A stretch of 22,608 nt of DNA from a virus: IMG/VR virus record IMGVR_UViG_3300030099_000126, positions 1-22,608 of that record, one strand, 5' to 3'. The position numbers and the translations under genes are program-made. A model generated the notes under the pieces. That model was not told the DNA's origin. It worked only from the letters and a program-made list of their open reading frames with translations, and made no database searches. This document shows positions 1-9,000 of the stretch, in pieces (position 1 is the stretch's first letter; each line of letters starts with the position of its first letter).

Positions 1-59
1 CAGGTCCTATAACACAATCGGCAACAGTTACTGTTAATGGTTATTGGAGTATCGTATGA
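1..59 (+). CDS. 3' end of a tail-fibre-like protein (partial)
   Basis: Only the last 18 codons are inside the window. They are read in the frame beginning at base 3 and stop at TGA 57-59. The tail reads GPITQSATVTVNGYWSIV. A threonine/valine-rich strand followed by VNG-x-W-x-x-V is a common ending of marine phage tail-fibre or receptor-binding proteins, and the genes that follow are of that kind. The stop overlaps the ATG at 56 (ATGA), so translation is probably coupled to the next gene. The start, length and domain content cannot be seen, and the fibre assignment rests on this short tail and on context. Confidence 0.6.
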   Translation, partial: GPITQSATVTVNGYWSIV

Positions 60-463
60 CAAGTCAATTAAATGTAGACACCATTGTAGATAAAGCAGGG
101 TCAGGTGGCACGAATGTTAAGATAGCTAATACTTCTGTTACTGTTGGAACAGGTGGAAGTGGAACTTTAAATACCTCTAAAGGCTTGATTAAGGTGAGAC
201 ATGATGCTTCTGCAGATGGTGCAACTTTGAATGACAGTCTTAATGTTAGTTCTTTAACAGATGATTCAACTGGAAGACAAACTATAAATATTGCAAGTGC
301 TATGACTAATGGAAATTATAGCGTTACTCAAGGTTTGCTCAATAATCTTGCAGAACCTTTTGTATCAAATGATAGAACTACAACTGCATATCAAAGCAAT
401 ATGTATGATGGAAGTTACACAGATTCAGCACAAAACACAATGGCTTCAGGAGATTTAGCATAA
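56..463 (+). CDS. tail fibre/tip-like protein, tandem paralog 1
   Basis: This is a 135-aa protein rich in Ser, Thr, Asn and Gly, with the beta-rich, low-charge composition of phage fibre tips. It starts MTSQLNVDTIVDKAG, matching the short N-terminal signature M-x-S-x-L-x-V-(D/N) of the next two genes. It shares a central DSLNVSSLTDD block with them and ends in GDLA. The ATG at 56 is preferred over the in-frame TTG at 44: it overlaps the upstream stop as ATGA and gives the shared N-terminus. The three genes look like products of tandem duplication followed by divergence. Their likely role is a surface-exposed, host-recognising virion component. A trimeric tip or a fibre chaperone is possible, and no enzymatic motif is visible. 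Confidence 0.7.
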   Translation: MTSQLNVDTIVDKAGSGGTNVKIANTSVTVGTGGSGTLNTSKGLIKVRHDASADGATLNDSLNVSSLTDDSTGRQTINIASAMTNGNYSVTQGLLNNLAEPFVSNDRTTTAYQSNMYDGSYTDSAQNTMASGDLA

Positions 464-867
464 TGGCAAGTGAACTTAAAGTAGATAAATTTACAGGTGT
501 AACAACAGCAGGTTCTATACTTGTTACAGGTGAAGGCAATAGTACAACAACTAATCTGCAACAAGGGTTGGCTAAAGTATGGTGTAATATAAATGCTAGT
601 ATTGCTGTGCAAGATAGTTTAAACATAGCAAGTATAACAGACCATAGTGGGTCAGGTGAAAATAATTTTAATTTTACAAATGCTTTTGGAGCATTAACTT
701 ATGTACCAAATGGCATGAACTCTGATGATGGTTCTGCTAATAGAGGTGTAAATGTACAAGGCACATGGACTGGTGGAAATCAAACAACAAGTTCAGTAAG
801 AATGAACACTTATAGTAGTGCTGACCCCTCTTACTTTGGAATGACAGGACACGGAGACCTCGCATAA
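463..867 (+). CDS. tail fibre/tip-like protein, tandem paralog 2
   Basis: This 134-aa protein starts MASELKVDKFTG and is joined to the previous gene by a TAATG overlap. It has the same plan as its neighbours: a short N-terminal signature, a GLAKVWCNI segment, the block DSLNIASITDHSGSG, then a variable Asn/Gly/Ser-rich half ending GDLA. Similarity is strongest in the central block and the last four residues and weak elsewhere, as expected for receptor-facing surfaces under fast change. There are no catalytic motifs, signal peptide or membrane segment. It is assigned to the tail-fibre region from composition, paralogy and position after the partial fibre gene. The exact role is unproven. Confidence 0.7.
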   Translation: MASELKVDKFTGVTTAGSILVTGEGNSTTTNLQQGLAKVWCNINASIAVQDSLNIASITDHSGSGENNFNFTNAFGALTYVPNGMNSDDGSANRGVNVQGTWTGGNQTTSSVRMNTYSSADPSYFGMTGHGDLA

Positions 868-1280
868 TGGCTAGTATATTAAGAGTAAACACATTAACAG
901 ATGCAAGTAGTAATAATAGTGTTGCTATGAGTACAGTAGCAGGTGGCACTGCTAAAATGTGGATAAATTTAGATAGTGATGCAGGAACACCTGCTGCTTT
1001 AGACTCACTAAATGTTGGAAGTGTAACAGATGGAGGTTCTGGCGTTTACACTTATAACTTTAGTTCAAACATGGGTAACATAAATTATTGTTTTCAAGGC
1101 ACGGCAGCTCAAATACCTAGTAGCACTTCTTCTGGTCTACACCACGAACCACAAGATAACAATGCAAGTTATGCTACAAGTTCTGTAAAGTGTGAAACTT
1201 ACTATGTTGATGGCAGTACAAACAGAACTAATGCTGACTTGTCTAATAGTAATGGAACAGTATTTGGAGATTTAGCATGA
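867..1280 (+). CDS. tail fibre/tip-like protein, tandem paralog 3
   Basis: This 137-aa protein starts MASILRVNTLTDASSNN, again through a TAATG overlap with the gene before it. It shares GGTAKMWINLD, the block LDSLNVGSVTDGGSG and the terminal GDLA with the two preceding genes. The middle and C-terminal parts have diverged and contain a few Cys residues (for example YCFQG and VKCETYYV) that the others mostly lack. Composition is typical of beta-rich virion surface proteins. It is the third member of a tandem array, and its TGA overlaps the next start (ATGA), giving a continuous coupled block from base 1 to about 2292. Confidence 0.7.
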   Translation: MASILRVNTLTDASSNNSVAMSTVAGGTAKMWINLDSDAGTPAALDSLNVGSVTDGGSGVYTYNFSSNMGNINYCFQGTAAQIPSSTSSGLHHEPQDNNASYATSSVKCETYYVDGSTNRTNADLSNSNGTVFGDLA

Positions 1281-1795
1281 GTAAAGCAGCAAATTTAGCA
1301 AAGATGATAGCTTCAGGTGGAGTTTTGCAAGTTGTTCAAACTGTTAAAACTGACTCATTTTCAACAAATAGTAGTGGAGCACCTCTATCTACACCAATAA
1401 TTGTTACTGGACTATCTGTTAATATTACACCAAAATCAACTTCTCATAAAGTTCTTGTTAAATGGAATTTATCTGTAGGACATAATGTTGATACTGGTCA
1501 TACCTATTTATTTTTAAGAAGAGGAACATCAACAAATATACTTGTAGGTGATACTGCAAGTAACAGAACTGGTGCAACTCATGTAGTAAACAGCACAGCA
1601 GCAGGAGAAATGCACGTTTTAGCAGGTCAATTTTTAGATAGTCCAAACACAACGAGTGCAACAACTTATGCTCTTTATATAGCAACTACATCTTCAGATG
1701 GTTGTGGAGTAAACAGGTCTTATAGAGATAATGATGCCACAAACTTTGATGGCAGAGCAACTAGCTCTATTACAGTTATGGAGGTTTCAGCATGA
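1277..1795 (+). CDS. putative fibre-associated structural protein (172 aa)
   Basis: The protein starts MSKAANLAKMIASGGVLQVVQ and is 172 aa long. The N-terminal helix ending in SGG followed by VLQVVQTVKTDSFST is a pattern I know from many phage tail-associated proteins. The rest is a predicted beta-sandwich (PIIVTGLSVNITPKS..HKVLVKWNLSVG, then TYLFLRRG and TYALYIATTSSDGCGVNRS). It is not an obvious paralog of the three preceding GDLA proteins. The start overlaps their last stop by ATGA. It is probably a tail or fibre component exposed on the virion. Carbohydrate binding is possible but not shown by any motif. Confidence 0.65.
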   Translation: MSKAANLAKMIASGGVLQVVQTVKTDSFSTNSSGAPLSTPIIVTGLSVNITPKSTSHKVLVKWNLSVGHNVDTGHTYLFLRRGTSTNILVGDTASNRTGATHVVNSTAAGEMHVLAGQFLDSPNTTSATTYALYIATTSSDGCGVNRSYRDNDATNFDGRATSSITVMEVSA

Positions 1796-2052
1796 TGCAC
1801 GATGCTATAAGAAAATTATATGCAGATGCCTGTACTATAAATGGAGATACTAAGGATACTATAACTGTATGGAATAAAAATGGTAAAGAAGTATCTATTG
1901 ATTGGGACAAAGTGCAGACAAAAGCAACTGAGTTGCAAACTGCATTTGAAACAAAAGAAAAAAGTAAAGAAACAAAAAAAACATCAGCCATAATCAAATT
2001 AAAAGAACTTGGTTTAGATGATGATGAAATTAGTGTATTGATAGGAAATTAG
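1792..2052 (+). CDS. small XkdW-like/tail-accessory protein
   Basis: This is an 86-aa protein; the start is either of two adjacent ATGs, and the first overlaps the previous stop. The N-terminal half (DAIRKLYADACTINGD, then VWNKNGKEVSIDWDKV) resembles the small domain of XkdW-type and fibre-assembly proteins that states a residue or position followed by an acidic strand. A highly charged linker with many Lys and Glu follows. The end, LKELGLDDDEISVLIG, is the short helix-turn-helix tail common in such proteins. It sits directly after fibre genes and before the candidate holin, where phages often keep fibre-assembly or adaptor genes. Function is inferred from position and weak similarity. Confidence 0.55.
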   Translation: MMHDAIRKLYADACTINGDTKDTITVWNKNGKEVSIDWDKVQTKATELQTAFETKEKSKETKKTSAIIKLKELGLDDDEISVLIGN

Positions 2053-2058
2053 TTGAGC

Positions 2059-2292
2059 ATGGAAATAGATGCAATGTTATTTTGGAACATCATCCTAACT
2101 ATGGTCGTTGTACCATTTGGTTGGGCATTCAACAAGATGTTCCAAGAGGTAAAGAGAATACAGATATTACTAAATAAGACACGAGAAGAATACGCACGTA
2201 AAGATGATGTAAAAGATGATATGCATGAGTTGATGGATGCAATCAGAAGATTAGAAGATAAGTTAGATAAGATATTAATTGGAGCTAAATAG
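2059..2292 (+). CDS. small one-helix membrane protein, candidate holin
   Basis: The start is set at the ATG (2059); an in-frame TTG two codons upstream at 2053 is the alternative. The 77-aa product has an N-terminal transmembrane helix (LFWNIILTMVVVPFGWAF, about residues 6-23). A charged amphipathic helix or coiled coil rich in Lys, Arg, Asp and Glu follows to the end (for example MDAIRRLEDKLDKILIG). This layout, a single N-terminal membrane helix plus coiled coil, occurs in XhlA-like and other phage lysis proteins. Position after the fibre genes matches the T7-like habit of placing holins there. A role as inner-membrane spanin subunit or membrane anchor is also possible. The lysin itself lies 20 kb away on the other strand. 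Confidence 0.55.
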   Translation: MEIDAMLFWNIILTMVVVPFGWAFNKMFQEVKRIQILLNKTREEYARKDDVKDDMHELMDAIRRLEDKLDKILIGAK

Positions 2293-4208
2293 TGGCAATA
2301 TTCAGAGGTTTTAAACCACAAGCAATGCAAAGAATAGCAGGTAGACTTGGCTATACAGGTTCTATGGATAACTTTGATAATTATTTAGAACAGAATCCTG
2401 AGAAGAAAAGACAGATGATTGTTTTTCAAGAAGCTGCAAAAGAGATGGCTAAAGGTGGGGTTGTTAAGATGCAAGAGGGGGGTGCAACTCCTGCACCTAT
2501 ATATACAGGTGAAAATCAACAAACTGAAACAGAAAAACCTGCATCAATAGGTGATGTTTCTGCACAAAGAATGTTTAATCCTAATCTACCTGAAGGAACT
2601 ATGGTGACACCTTTTGGTGTCCCTTTATCACAACAACAGGATATAATGCCTACTACAGGACAGGTGACAGGCACTGTATCTGTTCCTACCACTACTGCTC
2701 AGACAACCATGTCAAATCAACCTACTGTTCAACAAGCAAACATTATGGATGCTCAAGGCATAGCAGACCAAGTTAATACTTCACTAGATACACTTCAAAC
2801 TGCAACCACAACACCTGATGACCCAAGAGCACAAGTATTAGCTGCACAACAAACTGCTTCAAGTGTTGGTAATTTATCATCAGCACAGGGTAATTCAATA
2901 TTAATGACTAACCCTACTCAAAGACAAATACAAGCAGGAGAACTTGTTGATTCAGTCGCTAACGCAGATAAAGCCTCTAAATTTACTGAACAAGTACAAG
3001 CTGCAACTGCAACTGCTAGTGACCAAGCAACTGTAGCAGGTCAACTTGCCACACTTACTGCAAACTTTGATGCTACTAATCCACCTGCATGGGCAGCAGG
3101 AGCAGTAAGAGGTGTACAGGCAGTAATGCAACAAAGAGGACTAGGTGCTTCTAGTATTGCAGGACAGGCATTAGTTCAAGCTGCAATAGAGTCTGCTTTA
3201 CCAATAGCACAAGCAGATGCTAGAACTATAGCTACATTTGAAACTCAGAATTTATCTAATAGACAACAAAGAGCTATGTTAGCTGCTCAACAAAGAGCAC
3301 AGTTCATAGGACAAGAGTTTGACCAAGCCTTCCAAGCTAGAGTGCAAAATGCATCTAGAATAGCAGACATAGCAAACGTAAACTTTAATGCAGAACAACA
3401 GATAGCATTAGAGAACTCTCGTGCTGCGAACACAGTAAATTTAAATAATTTATCTAATAGACAAGCGTTAGTCATGGCAGAAGCATCTGCGTTAGCTAAT
3501 CTAGATACTGCAAATTTAAGTGCAAGACAACAATCTGCAGTGCAAAATGCTCAAAACTTTTTACAAATGGAAATGGCTAACTTATCTAATAAGCAACAGT
3601 CAGAGTTGTTTAAAGCTCAACAAAGAACACAAGCATTGTTTACAGACCAAGCTGCAGAGAATGCAAGTAGACAGTTTAACGCTACATCACAGAACCAAGT
3701 TGACCAGTTCTTTGCAAATCTAGGAACACAAGTTGCACAGTTTAACGCAACACAGGCAAATGCTCAAGCACAATTTAATGCAGGTCAAGCGAATACTGTA
3801 GAGAGATTTAATGCAGAGCTTAATAATCAAAGAGACCAATTTAATGCTCAGAATCAACTTGTTATAGGTCAAAGTAATGCACAGTGGAGAAGACAGATAG
3901 CTACTGCAGACACTACGGCAGTCAATCGTGCAAATGAATTAAATGCTAATTCTCTTCTTGGTATATCAAAAGAGGCATATGATAATTTATGGACATATTA
4001 TGCAGACACTATGGAATGGGCATGGACAAGTGCAGAGAGTGAATTAGATAGAATACAAAAATTAGCAGTTGCTAATATACAAGCAGATTCTTTAAAAGAA
4101 GCAAGAGCAATGGAAGCAGATGCAAAGGCAGCATCAGGTCTTGGCAGTATGGTAGGTACTATATTAACTGCAGGAAAAGACTCATTAATAGGTGGATGGT
4201 TTAGCTAA
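2292..4208 (+). CDS. repeat-rich putative internal virion protein
   Basis: This is a 638-aa protein with a GTG start that shares one base with the previous TAG. The N-terminal ~65 residues carry MAKGGVVKMQEGG, a motif recurrent in marine phage structural proteins. Residues 65-200 are Thr/Gln/Pro-rich and probably disordered. Residues ~320-520 are Gln, Asn and Ala-rich helix with strict periodicity: hydrophobic residues at 321, 343, 365, 387, 409 and 431 (22 apart), then Phe at 462, 473, 484, 495, 506 and 517 (11 apart). Such hendecad repeats form long helices or helical tubes. The C-terminus is helical and ends in a short hydrophobic stretch. With the neighbouring virion genes this suggests an internal core/ejection protein, an inference from architecture. 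No lytic transglycosylase motif is visible. Confidence 0.65.
   Translation: MAIFRGFKPQAMQRIAGRLGYTGSMDNFDNYLEQNPEKKRQMIVFQEAAKEMAKGGVVKMQEGGATPAPIYTGENQQTETEKPASIGDVSAQRMFNPNLPEGTMVTPFGVPLSQQQDIMPTTGQVTGTVSVPTTTAQTTMSNQPTVQQANIMDAQGIADQVNTSLDTLQTATTTPDDPRAQVLAAQQTASSVGNLSSAQGNSILMTNPTQRQIQAGELVDSVANADKASKFTEQVQAATATASDQATVAGQLATLTANFDATNPPAWAAGAVRGVQAVMQQRGLGASSIAGQALVQAAIESALPIAQADARTIATFETQNLSNRQQRAMLAAQQRAQFIGQEFDQAFQARVQNASRIADIANVNFNAEQQIALENSRAANTVNLNNLSNRQALVMAEASALANLDTANLSARQQSAVQNAQNFLQMEMANLSNKQQSELFKAQQRTQALFTDQAAENASRQFNATSQNQVDQFFANLGTQVAQFNATQANAQAQFNAGQANTVERFNAELNNQRDQFNAQNQLVIGQSNAQWRRQIATADTTAVNRANELNANSLLGISKEAYDNLWTYYADTMEWAWTSAESELDRIQKLAVANIQADSLKEARAMEADAKAASGLGSMVGTILTAGKDSLIGGWFS
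3252..3617 (+). repeat. 22-residue (66-nt) coding repeat, six units
   Basis: Within the 638-aa protein, units are marked by NLSNRQQ, FNAEQQ or ANLSARQQ-type cores. The key hydrophobic residue recurs at 321, 343, 365, 387, 409 and 431, exactly 22 apart. The nucleotide repeats are degenerate, so conservation acts on the protein. Confidence 0.75.
3672..3851 (+). repeat. 11-residue (33-nt) coding repeat, six units
   Basis: The pattern Q/R-F-N-A recurs with Phe at residues 462, 473, 484, 495, 506 and 517, a strict 11-residue step. The second unit is varied to FFANL. It follows the 22-residue array after a small phase shift. Confidence 0.8.
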
Positions 4209-4420
4209 TGGCAAATTTTATAGAGAACAATCGTAGAACTTGGTTTACTCTTAATGAAGAGTTAAAAAGAATGGGTGATAAACCTGTAGAAACTAATCAA
4301 AGAAGTTTACTTCAAAGAAAACCAAAAGAAGAATCAAGTAATATGTTAAATACAAAGCAATATGTGCTTACAATTAGAAATGCTTTTAAACGAAACATGG
4401 AAGCAAAAGAGGAGACGTAA
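4208..4420 (+). CDS. small basic protein of the virion block (70 aa)
   Basis: This 70-aa hydrophilic, Lys/Arg/Asn-rich protein starts MANFIENNRRTWFTLNEELK and overlaps the previous gene by TAATG. It has no membrane segment or known motif. It is predicted mostly helical, with a disordered Lys/Ser-rich middle. It lies between two putative virion genes in the same co-transcribed block, so a minor virion or assembly role is likely. I do not recognise the family. Confidence 0.55.
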   Translation: MANFIENNRRTWFTLNEELKRMGDKPVETNQRSLLQRKPKEESSNMLNTKQYVLTIRNAFKRNMEAKEET

Positions 4421-4422
4421 TA

Positions 4423-4947
4423 ATGTCATCAATAGAATTAGAACCTGAATTAGATGCTCCTATTCCGGGAATGTCACTAACACATGAATTAGGTGCTAGA
4501 CCTTGGCAAACTCCTCCTGAAATGCCAACAGTGGAAGATGCCATAGATTTTTATATACCTAGAATAGGTAATCCTGCAACAATAAATCAAGTATTAGGTT
4601 TACTTGAAAGTGGTACACCTTTACCTAACATAGCAGAGACTATGACTTTGGTTGGAACTATGGAAGGTAAACATACTGTAGATGTTGCAGTATTAATGAA
4701 TCCTATAATAGTAGAATATCTAAAAGGTATTGGTGATATAACAGGCACACCATACAGATTAGAAAGAAAAGATATGGATATGGAAGCTAATCCTGTTATT
4801 GCAGATAAAGCAGTAGAAGCCTTAAAAGGTGAAGAAAAAGTTACTGAAGAACAACAGACTGAAATAGCAGATTTATCCAAGGACATTTTAAAAGAAGAAA
4901 AGAAAGGTCTAATGTCTAGACCTGAAAAAGAAGAGGAAGAGGTATAA
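4423..4947 (+). CDS. conserved marine-phage virion-block protein (174 aa)
   Basis: This is a 174-aa acidic protein. Its N-terminal part contains LGARPWQTPPEMPTVEDAI followed by DFYIPRIGNPATINQVLGLL and LVGTMEGKHTVDVAVLMNPI. I recognise this layout (G-x-R-P-W-Q-x-P-P, a helical EDAIDFYIPR segment, then MEGKH) from proteins in the structural regions of marine podo- and myophages, but not a proven function. The last ~50 residues are Glu/Lys-rich and probably disordered or coiled. It begins two bases after the preceding stop and ends in a TAATG overlap with the next gene. Likely a virion or head-assembly component; no enzymatic residues stand out. Confidence 0.6.
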   Translation: MSSIELEPELDAPIPGMSLTHELGARPWQTPPEMPTVEDAIDFYIPRIGNPATINQVLGLLESGTPLPNIAETMTLVGTMEGKHTVDVAVLMNPIIVEYLKGIGDITGTPYRLERKDMDMEANPVIADKAVEALKGEEKVTEEQQTEIADLSKDILKEEKKGLMSRPEKEEEEV

Positions 4948-6068
4948 TGGCTTTATCTTTAGTACAATTCGCAGCGATAGCAGGTGGTAGAGCTGCAGAT
5001 ATAATAAAAGCAGACGATGTTAGAAGGTCTAAAGAGTATAACAATGCATTTAATGATTTTATTGATAACAATGTAGGTGCTATTAAAAAAGCTAGTGCAA
5101 AAAGATTATCGTTAGAAAATAAAATGAAAAAAGATATATCTCAAATTGTTAATACTTATGTTAAAGGTAATCCGAATATAACTGATGTAAACATGTATGA
5201 AGTTGCAAATGCTATATATGCTAGTCATGGATACAGTCTAGAAAATGTAACAAAGGATGTTGTGTCTAGAAAACGAAATCATCTTATGACTAATTTAACA
5301 GAGAGTGAAGATACAAACACATTTAATTATGTTGACGCTTATATAACAAATCCAAAAGATTTAAAATCAGAGAGAACATTAGAACAAATAGCCAAGAAGA
5401 ATGCTCAAGAATTAGTTCCACAACCTGTTCTTGATTTAGCTGCTAAAGCTAAAGGTTTAGGTAGATTTAAAGAAACTGCATTTACTTCTCCTGATGTAGG
5501 TAAAATTGAATCTGATTTACTTGCTGCAACAGGATATAAAGAAGATGAAGTTTTAGCAGAAGGACCTTCTGCACAATTTAAAGGTCCTGTGTCAGATGAA
5601 ATGGAAATGCAAAGATTTAGAAATTTAAAAGCAGCATATGAAAAAGGACAATTAGATAAAAAGAAATTATTGCAGACATTAGAGACAGGAGAGTTTGATA
5701 CTAATCAAATAAATAGATTGTATAAAACTAATGAAAGTAATCAATACGCTAAAAAAGGTCTTGCATCAGGAATTGGTAGTAGTGGTTACTTAACTCCAAA
5801 GGATTATGGAGAAAAAACCCAAAAAGCAAGAATGGATGGTTTTAAAATTACAGTTCAACAAATAATAAACGCTAAACAACCTGAAAATCCTTACATAAAA
5901 CAAGATAATGTAAAAGCTGCTCTAATTGCAATAGCAAAAGGATTAAATCCTATTACTCAAACAGATAAATTTGAAATAGGTGGTGTTTATGTCAGGACAT
6001 TGTCAGGAAATAAAAAAGAAAAGTATATTTATTTAGGTGAAGGTGTTCCTGAAATTAAAATATTGTAA
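4947..6068 (+). CDS. putative virion protein (373 aa)
   Basis: This 373-aa protein starts MALSLVQFAAIAGGRAADIIK through a TAATG overlap. After this short Ala/Gly-rich segment, residues 25-60 (KEYNNAFNDFIDNNVGAI) and much of the rest are helical and Lys-rich. Around 160-320 there are several Lys/Gly/Asp stretches without a recognisable fold. The C-terminus (FEIGGVYVRTLSGNKKEKYIYL) is a likely beta-hairpin. It has no signal peptide, catalytic motif or cysteine cluster. Its place between the hendecad-repeat protein block and the 1254-aa protein suggests that it belongs to the same virion or ejection apparatus. Family not recognised. Confidence 0.55.
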   Translation: MALSLVQFAAIAGGRAADIIKADDVRRSKEYNNAFNDFIDNNVGAIKKASAKRLSLENKMKKDISQIVNTYVKGNPNITDVNMYEVANAIYASHGYSLENVTKDVVSRKRNHLMTNLTESEDTNTFNYVDAYITNPKDLKSERTLEQIAKKNAQELVPQPVLDLAAKAKGLGRFKETAFTSPDVGKIESDLLAATGYKEDEVLAEGPSAQFKGPVSDEMEMQRFRNLKAAYEKGQLDKKKLLQTLETGEFDTNQINRLYKTNESNQYAKKGLASGIGSSGYLTPKDYGEKTQKARMDGFKITVQQIINAKQPENPYIKQDNVKAALIAIAKGLNPITQTDKFEIGGVYVRTLSGNKKEKYIYLGEGVPEIKIL

Positions 6069-6083
6069 GTAGGATTACCACGT

Positions 6084-9000
6084 ATGTCCACAAGATTAGA
6101 TTTATTATCCAATAAAAATCAAGATACATTTGCTAAAGAAGAAAGTAATGATGTCTTTGAATTTGAGGATAACACCGATATTATTCAAAAAGAAGAATCT
6201 CAAGATGTTATAAAAGGCTCTGAGCTTCAGACTATTGAAAGTACTGACCCTAGTCAAGTTATTCCACTTGACACTTCCCAAGAAAAACTTAGTAAAAAAG
6301 ACTTATTAAAAGACAAAGACTATTTTGAAGAAATACTTCAATATAGAGAAGACAGATTTGGCACTGACAAAAAAGTTGGTGCTGCCTATGTAATGATACC
6401 TTTTTTAAAACAAGATTTAACTCAAGAAAATATAATTGATGATTATTTAGACCATTATAGATTTATAACAGGTAATGAAATAGATGTTATTCAAGAATTA
6501 GATTGGTTAAAAAGTATACAGAAAAAAGAACAGATGGCATTAACAAATGCTAGAAATGCTAAAGTGCAAAATGAACAAAATGCTTACTTGGCAGAAGCTA
6601 AAAAGTTTTCTGAGATGAGGGCAAGAGCAGCTAAATTGTACTCCAAAACATCTAGATTGGCAGAGATATATGACTCTAAAAGATATGAAGGTATGTCAGG
6701 TTATGAAAAAGTAACTGATGTAATTGATACAGTGGGTGGTCATATAGCTACACAGATAACTTCTCCTTTAACTGTGGTGTCTTTAGGTGTTGGAAAAGTT
6801 GTAGCACAAAAGTTGGCTCAAAAGGCAGGTATAGGCAAAATATCTCAAATACTTATAGCTGCTGCTACTACTGCTCCAATAGATGCAACTCAAGCTGCAG
6901 TTGTTGATGTAGTAGCTCAAGGTTCTGAAATAGAAATGGGTATCAGAGAGGATTATGATGCAGAAAGAACTGCAACTGTTGCAGGTGCATCTGCTGTAAT
7001 ATCAGGAACTTTATCAGGTGTTGGACAAAGATTAGCTATGAGAGAAGGTAGTGGTTTAACTAAAGAAGGCATTGAGGCAGCAGTTAAAAAGGTAAAGAAA
7101 AAACAACAAGAAATTGCTAAACAAAAAATAAAAGAATTAGGTGGTGCAAGAGAATATGCAGACAAATTTGCTAAAGATATAGAAGATACATTTGGAAAGA
7201 AAGCAGTTCAAAAAGATTCTAGTGGTAAAGTTGTAGGAATTAATACTGAGGTTATTAAAAAAGCAGGTAGAGAAAAGCTAGAGTCCTTAGATAAAGCAGG
7301 TTATCAAATAGAAATAGTTGAACCTGCCATGAATTTAAACACATACGAAAGAGTTTTAGCAGGTGTTGGAGAACTTTTTGAAAGAGGCAGAGCTAATGTT
7401 GAAGAGTTTTTAGATATTGATGAAGGTATTGCTAGAACCTTGAATATGGACAAGGCACAATACATTAAAGAGGGAACTGCAGAATTAAAAAACTTATTTA
7501 GACCTCTAGGAAAAGAGGAAAGAATAAGTGAAAGAGTTTTTGAAATACTAATGAATGAAAAAGGATTTGTTAACAAAGATTTACCATTAAAAATATTGGC
7601 TAAATATGGAGTAACAAATAAAGATTTTTCTGCTATGATGCTATCAGAAATTAGTAGAGCAGGTAAAAAATTAAGTGTGGTGTCTCAACTGCCTAGAAAA
7701 TTAGCACAAGCTAACAGATTAAAAACATCTGAAGAGGTTGCAGAGGAACAGGCACAAATAGCAGTAAATAATAGATTCAAAGAGTTATATTACAGATTTG
7801 AAAATATACGTAGAGCTACATTAGTTTCAGGTATAGCCACTGCACAAAGAAACGCATTAGCACAGATACCTAGGGTAGCTATAGATAGTCTTATTTATAC
7901 ATTAGATAGTGTGTTAAATCCTAATAAAAAGTTTAGTCTTAGAGGAAGTTTAGCTCAACTAAAATACACTTTTACAAATTTAGAAGATTCAACTGTAATA
8001 TCAAATGCTTTATTAGATAATTTTGATTTTGCCAAAGCTAAAATGTGGAACAATTATAGTGAAGTAGGACATAAGTTGAAAAAAGCAAATCCTAATCAAG
8101 ATGCATTATCAAGAGTATCAGGAGTTGATGCAAAGAGTAAAAAAACAAAAGCACCAGAAGCTCTAGACCCACAAAGAGGTAATATAGTAGATTCAACATT
8201 AGATAAATGGGAAACTCTAATACATCATTTTAATGTATTTAATAGATTCCAAGAATCACTTTTTAGAAGAGGTGCATTTAATGCATCAATAGAAAGACAA
8301 CTTATAAATAAGTATGGAAAAGACGTTAATCTTGTTAACGTAATGAAAGAAGGTACTTTTTTAAAGTATGTTGATAACGAGATGATGGCAAAAGGGGTAG
8401 AAGACGCTTTGGATTTTACTTATGCTGCACAACCTAGATTAGGACTTTTTCAAGATGCTAATCAATTTATGACTAAATACCTTACAATATTTGCTCCATT
8501 CCCTAGATTTATGTTTAAAGCAATGGAAATGACATATAATTATAACGTTACAGGTGCTATGACAGGTGCTTACAGAACTATGTCACAGGCTATTAGAAAA
8601 GGTGGGTTTAAAAAAGTAGATGATGGTGCTTACAAACAAATGGCAGAGGGTATAGTTGGCACTACAATATTATTGCCAATGGGTTATGTACTAAGAGACC
8701 CTGAAAATGGTATAGCAGGTTCTGAATGGTATACATTAAATACAGGCAAAGGCACAGAGATGGATATGAGAGTGTTTGGTCCTATTATAACACCATATCT
8801 TTTATTTGGAGAAATGATGCATAGAGCAGAAAGAGGTGTTCCTAGTGTAGGTGCTAGAGACTTTTGGCAAGGTGTATCAGGAGCTAACTTCAGGTCATTT
8901 ACATCAATAGATAGAACCATAGGTGAATTTCTTAAACTTGCTCAATCAGGAGATGCTAGAGTAAGAGAGAGTTTTTTTGGTGGTCTTGGTAGAACTTTAG

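Noticed and set aside
44-55. TTG 44 start for the first fibre-tip gene
   Set aside because: ATG 56 overlaps the upstream stop and gives the N-terminal signature shared with both paralogs.
3252-3851. CRISPR-like or tandem DNA repeat
   Set aside because: The 33/66-nt periodicity is degenerate in DNA and lies in a coding frame; it is a protein repeat.
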